Part shown: piece by piece, positions 1 to 7,484 of the stretch
How the letters are laid out: every line of letters begins with the position of its first letter
Position numbering within the stretch: the stretch's first letter is position 1
NCBI RefSeq assembly: GCF_025024155.1
Contig: NW_026251884.1
Span: 1-15,923 of the forward strand
Direction of reading: 5' to 3'
DNA: 15,923 nucleotides
Source: Gamsiella multidivaricata
Lineage: Eukaryota; Mortierellomycota; Mortierellomycetes; Mortierellales; Mortierellaceae
Notes under the pieces: model-generated
Databases searched by the model: none
What the model saw: only the letters and a program-made list of their open reading frames with translations
What the model was told of the DNA's origin: nothing
Program-made: the position numbers and the translations under genes

Positions 1-313
1 CCTGTCTCAAGATCTGTCGAACTCTTGCTGCCGTCAAGTCCGTCGCAAAGTCTCTACTAAGCCGTTCCTGCACGTCTACAGCGGTTTGAAGTGTACCATT
101 TGTGATTTCTCGAACCATCAAACGTTTGGTTGCCTCGGATACTTTCCCAGGGCGGCCGGATTTTCGCGGCGGAAGGGTCTCCTTGATGGTCTGCGCGAGC
201 TGAGAGACCTTGGCCTGTGATACTCCACGTCTCTTGGCAATGGCTCGTGTGATCATTTTCAACCGGAGGTCAGCAATGATCCCCTGTTCAATGTTATGAT
301 TGAGCTTCTTCAT
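1..313 (-). CDS. Tc1/mariner-family transposase, N-terminal part (runs off the left edge)
   Basis: The reading frame is open on the minus strand from an ATG at 311-313 to the window edge, giving 104 codons. The first about 55 residues look like a helix-turn-helix DNA-binding domain (AIAKRRGVSQAKVSQLAQT). A GRPGK linker and a second helical segment (VDVQERLSRDFATDLTAARV) follow. This is the paired-type bipartite N-terminus with which Tc1-like transposases bind their terminal inverted repeats. The catalytic DDE/D domain would lie further left. No frameshift or stop is seen in the visible part, so it is better preserved than the element it interrupts. The ATG was chosen because it is the first in frame and sits about 310 bases inside the inferred terminus. 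The family assignment rests on domain order and the GRP linker, not on the catalytic triad. Confidence 0.7.
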   Translation of the reverse strand, partial: MKKLNHNIEQGIIADLRLKMITRAIAKRRGVSQAKVSQLAQTIKETLPPRKSGRPGKVSEATKRLMVREITNGTLQTAVDVQERLSRDFATDLTAARVRQILRQ

Positions 314-423
314 GTAGGATTTAAAGTTGTGGCGTAAGGTAGTCGATATTATGGTAGTAGGAGTGTGTGGGTAGCTGAAGTGGAGAAGAAAGAGCAAAAC
401 GAGGTTCAAAAGTGCATGGGGGT

Positions 424-617
424 AATAATGAGTAAATGACGTCATAATTTTTAATTTGAGATATATATGGCTCGCTGTATTAGACACACCTGGTAGTCAT
501 TCCACGCGATGCTGAATGGACCATGATATTACTGGCGAACATGCACAGCACTAGTGGTCTTGGACATCGAGGCATAAAATTTTATCGGCACTTATACCAA
601 AACATTTACTCATTATT
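424..617. repeat. 15-bp inverted repeat pair between transposase start and element end
   Basis: AATAATGAGTAAATG at 424-438 is repeated exactly in reverse complement at 603-617. The right copy lies inside the inferred terminal repeat of the Tc1/mariner element. The left copy lies just upstream of the transposase ORF. Subterminal copies of a terminal motif can serve as extra transposase-binding sites. Alternatively the pair marks a small independent inverted-repeat element. The 164 bases between them contain no convincing gene. Confidence 0.6.
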
Positions 618-627
618 TTCGGTAGTG

Positions 628-1262
628 TACGAGCATTGCTATTCTCCATCAAGATGACGTCCACAGTGGCCGAGTACGTTGCGCGCGTGCGCAAGTACAT
701 GGCCATCCTTTGCACCCACGACATGCACAAGGAAGCTCGCTCGGTGCTCGAGGATGCCGTCAAGGCTGCCTTTCTCGAGGGAGCTCCCTTGGAACTCAAG
801 CAGACATTAATGTCTCTACAGATCACCAACCGGAACGCCCTCACCATCCATGACCTCTGCCACGCAGCGGAGCAATTTGATACGGTATTCCACTATGCCC
901 GTTCGACGTCCACCTCTGTCCGCCCCACCCAAGCTGCCCAACACGCCCTCGCTGCGACCCCTGCCTCCCCTGCTGTCGATCCCATGGCTATGGAGATTGA
1001 TAACATGCGCCTCGAGATCAACGCGCTCCGCAAAACCGTGAACAAGTTCCGTTCCGGCTCTTACACCCGGAACAAGCCCCCTCTCGACGCCGCTGAGCGT
1101 ACACGTTGCATCCGTGAAAATAGATGTTTCCGCTGCCGCGAGGTGGGACACATTGCACCCAACTGTCCCGAGAACGAGCGCGGCGGTCGCGCTTTCAACA
1201 ATTTTACCGAGGGCCCATCCCATGCTGACGGCTCGGGAAAAGCCTCCAGCGGCCAGGTTTAG
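628..1262 (+). pseudogene. gag: Retrotransposon Gag, C-terminal two thirds (5' part split off by Tc1/mariner)
   Basis: Gag forms the retrotransposon's intracellular particle and packages its RNA. The frame is already open at the junction with the Tc1/mariner element, so there is no native start in the window. The early TVAEYVARVRKY segment is the usual gag motif near the end of the capsid-like domain. An acidic/hydrophobic PMAMEIDNMRLEINAL stretch follows, then a CX2CX4HX4C zinc knuckle at 1125-1166 (C-F-R-C...H...C). The frame ends in TAG at 1260-1262, and pol continues in the -1 frame. No internal stop is visible. The loss of the N-terminal half to a transposon insertion is what disables it. 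Confidence 0.85.
1235..1241 (+). promoter_or_regulatory. Candidate -1 ribosomal frameshift site GGGAAAA between gag and pol
   Basis: In the gag frame this reads G-GGA-AAA, which fits the canonical X-XXY-YYZ slippery heptamer. A slip by -1 here leads into a frame that is open through the gag stop at 1260-1262 and on into protease. The site is seven codons before the gag stop. The position, frame and sequence agree with a programmed frameshift. Function is inferred. Confidence 0.6.
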
Positions 1263-2842
1263 TCCAGGACCTAGTCGCTGAAATTCCCTCCTCTTGTCTG
1301 GACAAGAGGAGTGAGCCCCTTCCAGAGTTAAGTCAATATTCTTCAAAAAATAAATTTGGTCTTCAATCTCTGTTGGCACTCGCTCCTCTGCATAAAAATG
1401 AAAATATCTCAACCCCGGATACTCACCCCGCCCCTGGCGCTATGGCTCCTGTCTCGGATCTACCCCAACCTCATTCTTCTGTGGTGTCTAGGTCGACTGA
1501 GACAGTGGACCTGGACCCACTTGCCTCTCTCGCTCCTTTAGCACCACCTCTCTCCAAGCGCCAGGCTCAACTTCAGCGTAAGCGTGCAATTAAGCTGCAG
1601 TCGTTCACCACGGCTGTTGCTGAACGCACTTTGCTCACATTTATTGGTTCTGTCAGTGGACACCCTGCACGTATTCTTATTGATGGTGGAGCTGAGGGAA
1701 ATGTCATCAGCAAGACCTTCCAGCGCCATCACTCTATCCCACTCGTCCCCTGTTCCCCCATCCCAATTATCCTTCCCGACGGTTCCTCTTCTCTCACTCA
1801 ACACACTGCCTCCATCTCCCTCGCCCGCGACAACTACGCAGACACCCTTCAACCACTCCTCTATGACCTCCAATCCTACGACCTCATCCTCGGCAAACCC
1901 TGGCTCACTCAGATCAGTCCTTCTATCAACTGGCGCGACAACAGTCTTCACTTTCACCACAAAGGCGTCTCCGTTCGATAGTCCTGCAAAGGGTTTGCAC
2001 CCTCTTCTGTAACCGCTAAGTCTCGTGGCTTACTGTTGAGCCATATGCATTTTAATTCACTCGCTGCTCAGCCTGGCAACGAAGTCTTCCTCGCTCTCGT
2101 TAAACAGGAAACAGCAACCAAGGCAGCACCTCGCCTTCCACCTGACATCCGCCCCATTGTAGAGAACGAATTCCCCGACGTCTTTCCCGATGGCCTCCCA
2201 GCTGGTCTTCCACCAGACCGTGGAGATGCCATGAAAATTGACACTGACCCCACGGCTGATCCACCTGTTCGACCTGTTATTCGTCTTTCAATTGCTGAGC
2301 TGGACGAACTCAGGAAGCAGCTGGATGATCTGCTCGCCAAAGGATTCATCAAACCCAGCACATCGCCATACGGAGCGCCAGTCCTCTTTGTTAAAAAGAA
2401 AGATGGTACACTTCGCATGTGTGTAGACTATCGTGGACTCAATCGCATCACCAGAAAGAACCGACACCCCCTCCCCAGAATTGACGAACTCATCGACCGG
2501 TTCCGCGGCGCTCGCTACTTCACCAAACTCGACCTAGTATCTAGATACCATCAGCAACGCATCTTCGAACCACACACTCACAAGACCACGTTCCGTTGTC
2601 GATATGGCCACTTCGAGTTCAATGTCGTTCCTTTTGGTTTAACTAATGCACCTGCTGCTTTTTCGAACATGATGTTCAATGTCCTTGATCCCGTATTGGA
2701 CAAATGGGTTGTTGTCTACCTCGACGACATTCTTATTTATTCCAAAACCAAAGCTGAGCACCTGTCCCACATCCGAAGCGTCCTTTCGCTACTCCGCAAG
2801 AATGGTCTTTACGCGAAGCTGAGCAAATGCTCCTTCATGCAA
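1241..2842 (+). pseudogene. pol: Pol N-terminal part: aspartic protease and reverse transcriptase core
   Basis: This is the frame entered from gag by a -1 shift. It is open from 1241 to a TAG at 1979-1981, then open again in the same frame to about 2842. The protease region has ILID-GG-AEGNVIS around 1673-1710, where the usual active-site Asp-Ser/Thr-Gly is Asp-Gly-Gly. A later LILGKPWL segment is typical of gypsy proteases. RT follows: FVKKKDGTLRMCVDYRGLN, TKLDLVSRYHQ (first catalytic Asp), FGLTNAPAAF and VVVYLDDILIYS (YLDD at 2717-2728). Around 2842 one extra base within a short AG-repeat moves the frame before the FLGHVVSKDG motif. A nonsense codon, an active-site change and a frameshift together make a functional polyprotein very unlikely. 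Confidence 0.9.
1288..1311 (+). other. 11-bp perfect hairpin just after the gag stop
   Basis: CTCCTCTTGTC at 1288-1298 and GACAAGAGGAG at 1301-1311 are exact reverse complements separated by two bases. It lies 46 bases downstream of the GGGAAAA heptamer, inside the region translated only as pol. That is farther than the usual 5-9 base spacer of frameshift-stimulating stems, so its role is uncertain. Confidence 0.55.
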
Positions 2843-5019
2843 GAGAGACCGAGTTCCTCGGCCACGTCGTCTCCAAAGACGGCATCCACACGTCCGCCGG
2901 TCATGTTAGAGCCATCCGCGAGTGGCCGCGCCCCACCAAGCAGAGAGATGTCCAGCAGTTTATTGGCCTCGCTCAGTTTTACCATCAGTACATCCGTAAT
3001 TTTGCTGACATCGCTCTACCTTTGACCGCACTGCTAGGTGAAGGCGTTGAATTTTCTTGGGACCAGGACAAGGAGCACGCCTTCACCGCCCTCAAGGAAG
3101 CAATCAGCAAGGCTCCAGTCCTCAGGATTTTCGACCCCGATCTGCCAACGACTGTAGAGACAGATGCTTCAGGATTCGCGCTCGGCGCAGTTCTATTTCA
3201 GACGGATGAGCACGGCGAGTCTCGACCAGTAGCATTCACATCGCGGAAGTTCAACTCAGCCGAACGGAATTACCCAACCCACGAGCAGGAGTTGCTCGCT
3301 GTAGTTCATGCCCTCAAGCAATGGCGCTATTACCTAGATGGCACGCATTTTATTGTGTACACAGATCATGCGACGCTCAGACATTTTCCAACCCAACCAA
3401 AGCTCACCCGACGACAGGCGCGCTGGATGGAGCTCCTGCAAGAATACAGTTTCGATTTCAAGTACAAGCGTGGCGCGGACAACGTCGTCGCGGACGCTCT
3501 CTCACGTCGGCCTGACCACCAAGAAGAATCACCACCAGTTGAAGTCAACAATTTGGACATCCGCATTGACCCAGGCTTAAGGCAGCGCCTAGTGGATAGC
3601 TACCTCGATGACCCTAGTCTCGGTCCTATCTACAAAAGCTGCCTCGAGGGAAGTCCACGCCCACGTTATTCTTTAATTGATAAATTGCTCTACGTTTCTC
3701 GTCGTGGCAACACTCTTGTTTGCATCCCTCAGAAGTCTGACATTCGTTTGCTTCTTCTACACGACGCCCACGATTCTGCTATTGCCGGCCATCTCGGTTT
3801 TGACAAGACGTACCATGCCCTTCGACGCATTGTATACTGGCCCAAGATTACCCACGACACTCGACTCTATGTGCAGACATGCGAGAGCTGCCAGCGCAGC
3901 AAGCCAAGCCAGCAACGACCTGCAGGATTACTTCAGTCTCTGGAAATACCAGCACAGCGCTGGGAGACAGTGACCATGGACTTCATTGTGCAATTACCCA
4001 AGACACCTCGTGGTCATGACTCCATCACCGTTTTTGTGGACAAGCTATCAAAGCAAGTCCATTTCGCCCCCAGCAGCACAAAGGATACAGCATCAGACGT
4101 GGCACGCCAATTTTTTCATAACGTCTTCAGACTCCATGGCATGCCCACCACCATCGTCTCCGACCGCGACTCCAAGTTCACAAGCCGCTTCTGGAAAGAG
4201 TTGCACCGCCTCATGGATGTCAAGCTAGCGATGTCAACTGCCTTCCACCCTCAGACCGATGGACAAACGGAACGTGCCAATCGAACTTTGGAATCTATTT
4301 TGCGCGCGTTCGTGGATCAACGACAAACAAATTGGGATTTACTTCTATCAGCCGCAGAGTTCGCATATAATAATTCGATTAATGCCACCACTGGTCACTC
4401 ACCATTTTTTTTGAACAACGGATTCCATCCTCGAGTCCCGGCCTCACTTCTCCATACCCAAAGCAGCCCCAACCCCAGTGTTACCGAGTTCATGGAGTCA
4501 CAGAGTTCCGCATTGATTGTTGCACAGGAGGCAATTGCTGCAGCACAGGAACGCCAGGCACGGAACGCAGATACCCGTCGACGAGATCACGATTTTAAAA
4601 TTGGAGACAAAGTGCTACTCAACGCAGAAGACATCACTGTTGCAGCGGATCGCAATCGCCCGACCAAAAAGCTGCAAGATCGATTTATTGGCCCCTATAC
4701 AATCCTGGAGCAGCACTCACCAGTTTCTTTTCGCGTTGAGCTGCCACCCACTATGAAGATCCACGATGTCTTCCACGTCGATCGCTTCCGTGAATACAAA
4801 CCATCACCTGAAGGCCTTGGACAACGTGCACCGGCTCGACCACCACCAGAGATTATTGACGGAGAGGAGGAATACGAAGCAGAGACTATCTAGGACCACA
4901 GTCAGCGAAACAATAGGGCGGAATACTTAATCCAATGGGATGGATACCCCAGGGAGGATTCTAACCTTACACACTGCACTCGACTCTTACGACAATACAA
5001 GCGCAGCCATGAAGTGTGA
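2843..5019 (+). pseudogene. pol: Pol C-terminal part: RT thumb, RNase H, integrase, GPY/F and broken chromodomain
   Basis: The frame is open from 2827 to TAG at 4891-4893. After the RT-RNase H connection (FLGHVVSKDGI) comes RNase H with TDASG (3160 on), the HEQELLAVVHAL helix and YTDHATLRHF. The integrase follows, with an HHCC zinc finger ending CESCQ near 3880. Its catalytic triad is Asp at 3979, Asp at 4162 and Glu at 4270, and the last two are 35 residues apart as expected. The GPY/F module (RFIGPYTILE) lies near 4680. The C-terminal EEEYEAETI begins a chromodomain, which in active chromoviruses binds modified histone H3 and directs integration. It is interrupted by TAG, continues recognisably (AEYLIQWDGYPRE) to TGA at 5017-5019, and seems to have lost the W-E-P segment. 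Confidence 0.9.
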
Positions 5020-5025
5020 TTTTTT

Positions 5026-5037
5026 AAAATAGGAAGG
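5026..5037 (+). other. Polypurine tract of the plus-strand chromovirus
   Basis: AAAATAGGAAGG lies directly before the TG of the LTR and just after the last pol codon. Its place and purine content fit the primer for plus-strand DNA synthesis. A single T interrupts it. Confidence 0.6.
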
Positions 5038-5250
5038 TGCAACAGGATTACCACTCGGTTACCAAGCTGCACGGTTACGACACACAGAGCCAAGATGGGG
5101 GCCCGGCACCATGACAACACCGCTATGACACTGTACAATAGACCCCAGATATGTATATATAGACCCTACTTACGATCATTAAACAGCATTCATTTCTACG
5201 CATTCCTACTTGACCACTGCCCTTGACCCCTTGACTCTGCTGCTGTTGCA
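5038..5250 (+). repeat. 3' LTR of the plus-strand chromovirus (213 bp)
   Basis: It starts TGCAAC and ends GTTGCA, a perfect 6-bp inverted terminus with TG...CA ends, and follows a polypurine tract. Inside are a TATA-like TATATATA at 5154-5161 and ATTAAA at 5178-5183, in promoter then polyadenylation order. Beyond 5250 the sequence is Harbinger-derived. The five bases after the LTR are AAAGT, the predicted target duplication whose partner lies left of the window. The LTR shares its first nine bases, TGCAACAGG, with the LTR at 9811-10001. Confidence 0.75.
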
Positions 5251-5746
5251 AAAGTGCTCTGTCGAGCTCATGGAACAGAACAACAAGGATGGCGCCAGGC
5301 TAAGGGATGCAGCGATGTTGGAAGGTCCAAGGCGACGAGATGCGGATTCTGAGTCTGACAGTACCACTGCTTCTGAAACTTACATAACTCACCGTCGGAA
5401 ACGCAAGGCTCTTGAACACAGACAACTGATGGAGCAGTTCATACAACAGACACAGACACAGATCATCGAGTCATCCCGAAGACAAGAAGAGCGTCACAAC
5501 AACCTGATGATGGCTCTGAATAACAGGAGCACTCAAATGCAACAGATGTTGACAATTCAGTTACAGGAAGGCGAAATACAAAGACATGAAAGAGAGCGCG
5601 CAGCAGAGGAAAGAGCGCGTGCAGCGGAAGAAAGAGCACGACTACATACAGTCAGCAACAGACAAGCAGCAGCGTCAGAGGCATTGTTAGCTACCACCAA
5701 CAAACAGACAGCAGCAACAGAGGTAACTTCATCCTCTTCTAAGTGA
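5251..5746 (+). pseudogene. PIF/Harbinger accessory (Myb/SANT-like) protein, C-terminal half
   Basis: The frame is open across the LTR junction and stops with TAA-free sequence ending in TGA at 5744-5746. The first Met is at 5270. The visible protein is about 160 residues. It has a Ser/Asp-rich linker (DADSESDSTTASETY), a basic HRRKRK cluster that could be a nuclear signal, and a long Gln/Glu/Arg coiled coil with the repeat RAAEERARAAEERAR. PIF/Harbinger elements encode a second protein with an N-terminal Myb/SANT domain and a C-terminal charged coiled coil that helps the transposase enter the nucleus and bind DNA. The layout and the adjacent convergent Harbinger transposase (26 bases away) suggest this identity. 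The N-terminal domain would be left of the inserted retrotransposon, so the assignment is an inference. Confidence 0.5.
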
Positions 5747-5771
5747 GCAAAATTAGCAATAACCCCATCTT

Positions 5772-6721
5772 TTATTCGTCCTGCGCATCGAAGAGGTCTG
5801 CTCGCAGATATTCATGGATTGTTGGAGGGTTCACGTCAAATTTGTCTGCCGTCTGCGAACCGTAGTAACAAGTGTGAATGTTCGCGAAGATAACCCCACA
5901 CTGATAGTAAAGACCAACAGGCGAAAGAAATCGAGGAAAGCGAACTCCCTTACAACCTTTCCAAAGCCCCACTCCACCGCAACTCAAAAGGATGACATAG
6001 AAGCATTGAAATTCCGCTGTTGTGGATTAAGGTGTTGGGTAAGGGTGTAGGCAGGATCGTCATATATAGCCAAAGGCCGTCGATCAGCTGCCCATGCATG
6101 TTGTTCAAGAACGTCATATAGTCCTGATTCACGAAGAACTGTCAGGTCGTGTGTCCTTCCAGGAATAGGACCTCGAATGTCAATGATGATACCATCGGGT
6201 GACAGAACACCTTGATACTTGAAGCCATGTTTGCGGTAATGCTCATTGTAGAGTGATCGTTGACCTTCAGTAGGATGTGTGGCACAGGCCGCATTGTCCC
6301 ATCGATAAAGCCAAAACAGTTCCTCATGGGAGCCCCTGCCCTTCGTATTTTCCTGGCAAAGGCTTCGAGCGTTTCAGGAGTCAGCCGAACTGGATCGAAG
6401 GTAAGTAGTCCTCTCCAATGACGGGTAATGAACCTGACGACATGGTTAAAGAGTCTAGGCTCATGTTGAAAAGGCGACCAGGGTATGCAAGCCGAGCAAG
6501 TGTGGTCGCAAGTGCCTCATCTCTCAAAGCTGTATCTCGTTCATTTGTCCTGATTACTGCGGGAAGCTGAAGGAGCTCCGCCATTTCCCTGATCTGTGGT
6601 ACTGTAAACCGGAAGAGTGTACGGCTGTCGGTTTCTTGCAAGAGGTCAAGATCAAGTCGATTAAGACGTCTAGGAAGCTGTATAAAGGGTCGGACGAATT
6701 CATTATTTTCGATGTTGTCTA
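5772..6721 (-). pseudogene. PIF/Harbinger transposase (DDE_Tnp_4 type), frameshifted, main part
   Basis: Reading leftwards, FRFTVPQIREMAELLQLP followed by RDEALATTLARLAYPGRL matches the usual Harbinger N-terminal helical region. A frame change then leads to FNHVVRFITRHWRGLL and CFGFIDGTMRP. A second change near 6270 leads to YNEHYRKHGFKYQGVLSPDG, GPIPGRTHD and DDPAYTLTQHL. A TGA at 5984-5986 interrupts SSF-VAVEWGFGKV. A last shift near 5910 gives HTCYYGSQTADKF and the stop at 5772-5774. The catalytic triad can be placed: Asp near 6301, Asp near 6056, Glu near 5972. These transposases cut and paste the element, usually at TWA targets. Three frameshifts, one stop and a solo LTR make this copy inactive. 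It is convergent with the accessory ORF at 5251-5746. Confidence 0.85.
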
Positions 6722-7132
6722 TGTGACGGATAGCACCATAGCGTGTGGTGCAGTGACAGTTGAGCTGCGCGCACAATTGCTCATATTGATTTGTGACTGC
6801 TTCTACGCGCTCACGCGCTTGCACGCGTACCTCTGCCACCGTATGCTCGATCAACATATGTTCAACGAAGTATCTTTATTGATATTGCCATTGTCCAGCC
6901 CGCCTAGAACCATTGTACCTGATCCATACCTTTGTGCTATTCCTAGCAAATATACCTCGCGTCCCGTAGTAGCCATCCGAGTACCCTGACCAAGAATCCT
7001 AGAAACACATAAATAGAGCCATAGAATCCATAGCATATAACCTCAGTCTGCAATACATTTCTTCCTTACCTTGTCCACTGTCTGTCTCCTCCATAACACA
7101 TATCCCACTCTTCCAAGTCTGTTCCTGACAGT
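6722..7132 (+). repeat. Solo LTR (411 bp) with 5-bp target duplication GTCTA
   Basis: It starts TGTGACGG and ends CCTGACA. It is nearly identical in reverse to the LTR at 10814-11246, apart from about 22 bases duplicated in that copy, small indels and scattered substitutions. It is flanked exactly by GTCTA at 6717-6721 and GTCTA at 7133-7137, the 5-bp duplication made by Ty3/gypsy integrases. No internal retrotransposon sequence remains, so it arose by LTR-LTR recombination. It lies within the Harbinger transposase gene. Confidence 0.93.
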
Positions 7133-7241
7133 CTACTCCCTGGGCAGGATCGTCCTCGCCGATATGGTCCAAATAGAACCTAATAGCGTTGACAACGACG
7201 GCTGCGATCTCCTCGGTGTTGTCCTTAGTGGTGTGTGTGCC
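7133..7241 (-). pseudogene. 5' coding fragment of the Harbinger transposase, separated by the solo LTR
   Basis: On the minus strand the frame is open from 7241 to the LTR boundary. It contains EEIAAVVVNAIRFYLDHIG, GEDDPAQGVD. After removing the LTR and one copy of GTCTA it continues in frame into the ENNEFVRPFIQLPRR part of the transposase at 6720 and below. That continuity across the insertion is direct evidence that this was coding before the LTR arrived. Upstream of 7241 the frame meets TAA (7242-7244) and TGA. An AAG|GC at that point would fit an intron 3' splice site, but no matching donor was established. Confidence 0.6.
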
Positions 7242-7484
7242 TTATCAATGGAAAGCAATTGAAAATGTAAGCTTCAGGTATAGAGGGTGACTGTTTTCAA
7301 AGCTATGTAGCAAATACGATATGTAAATCTTGTTGATGCATAAACAATTGCGAAAACTCTCTAATAACCCTAACAACCCTAACTCTAAACCCTAACACCT
7401 CGTTTCCTCATCTTCTGTCTCATCTGCACTTGCATCTTGCTCATCTGGACTTGACCGTCCGAATCTGACCGATCATTTGATCTC
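7242..7484. other. Non-coding spacer with telomere-like repeats
   Basis: No supportable gene is seen. The stretch runs from the end of the recognisable Harbinger coding sequence to the start of a degenerate ORF. The right terminus of the Harbinger element probably lies here, but I could not identify its inverted repeat. The only distinct structure is the CCCTAAC cluster at 7368-7396. Confidence 0.5.
7368..7396. repeat. Interstitial telomere-like CCCTAAC repeats
   Basis: CCCTAAC occurs at 7368-7374, 7377-7383 and 7390-7396, with spacers of 2 and 6 bases. The unit is the complement of the TTAGGG telomere repeat used by most filamentous fungi. Three imperfectly spaced copies are an old interstitial remnant, not a functional telomere. 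Confidence 0.6.

Larger units (their letters stand above)
1..627 (-). mobile_element. Tc1/mariner-like DNA transposon, right end; left part outside the window
   Basis: The segment carries a Tc1-type transposase N-terminus reading leftwards. It ends where retrotransposon gag coding sequence begins abruptly at 628. A TA dinucleotide lies at 628-629, the usual Tc1/mariner target, and the sequence read inwards from 627 on the minus strand starts CACTACCGAAAATAATGAG, a plausible terminal inverted repeat. The other terminus, the second TA and the rest of the gag should lie left of the window. The exact boundary is inferred, because the second end is not visible. Confidence 0.65.
628..5250 (+). mobile_element. 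Decayed Ty3/gypsy chromovirus, 3' portion with its 3' LTR
   Basis: Domains appear in gypsy order: gag with CCHC knuckle, protease, reverse transcriptase, RNase H, HHCC/DDE integrase, GPY/F module, chromodomain remnant, polypurine tract and LTR. The 5' LTR and gag N-terminus lie left of the window, beyond the Tc1/mariner insertion. It carries at least an in-frame TAG in the protease-RT linker, one frameshift after the RT core, a TAG in the chromodomain and a substituted protease active site. It is therefore a dead copy. At its right end it interrupts a Harbinger accessory ORF. Confidence 0.9.

Noticed and set aside
417..627. Separate 210-bp MITE bounded by the 15-bp inverted repeat
   Set aside because: The outer ends (TGCATGGGGG and CACTACCGAA inwards) do not match well and no target duplication is seen. 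A Tc1/mariner terminus at 627 explains the junction better.
816..1412. 198-residue minus-strand open frame over gag
   Set aside because: It is antisense to gag, whose motifs are clear, has Gly/Val-rich composition typical of a reverse-frame shadow, and shows no domain.
5210..5269. Upstream extension of the coiled-coil ORF to a TTG at 5210
   Set aside because: This part lies within the LTR (5038-5250). It is an artefact of the LTR being open in that frame.
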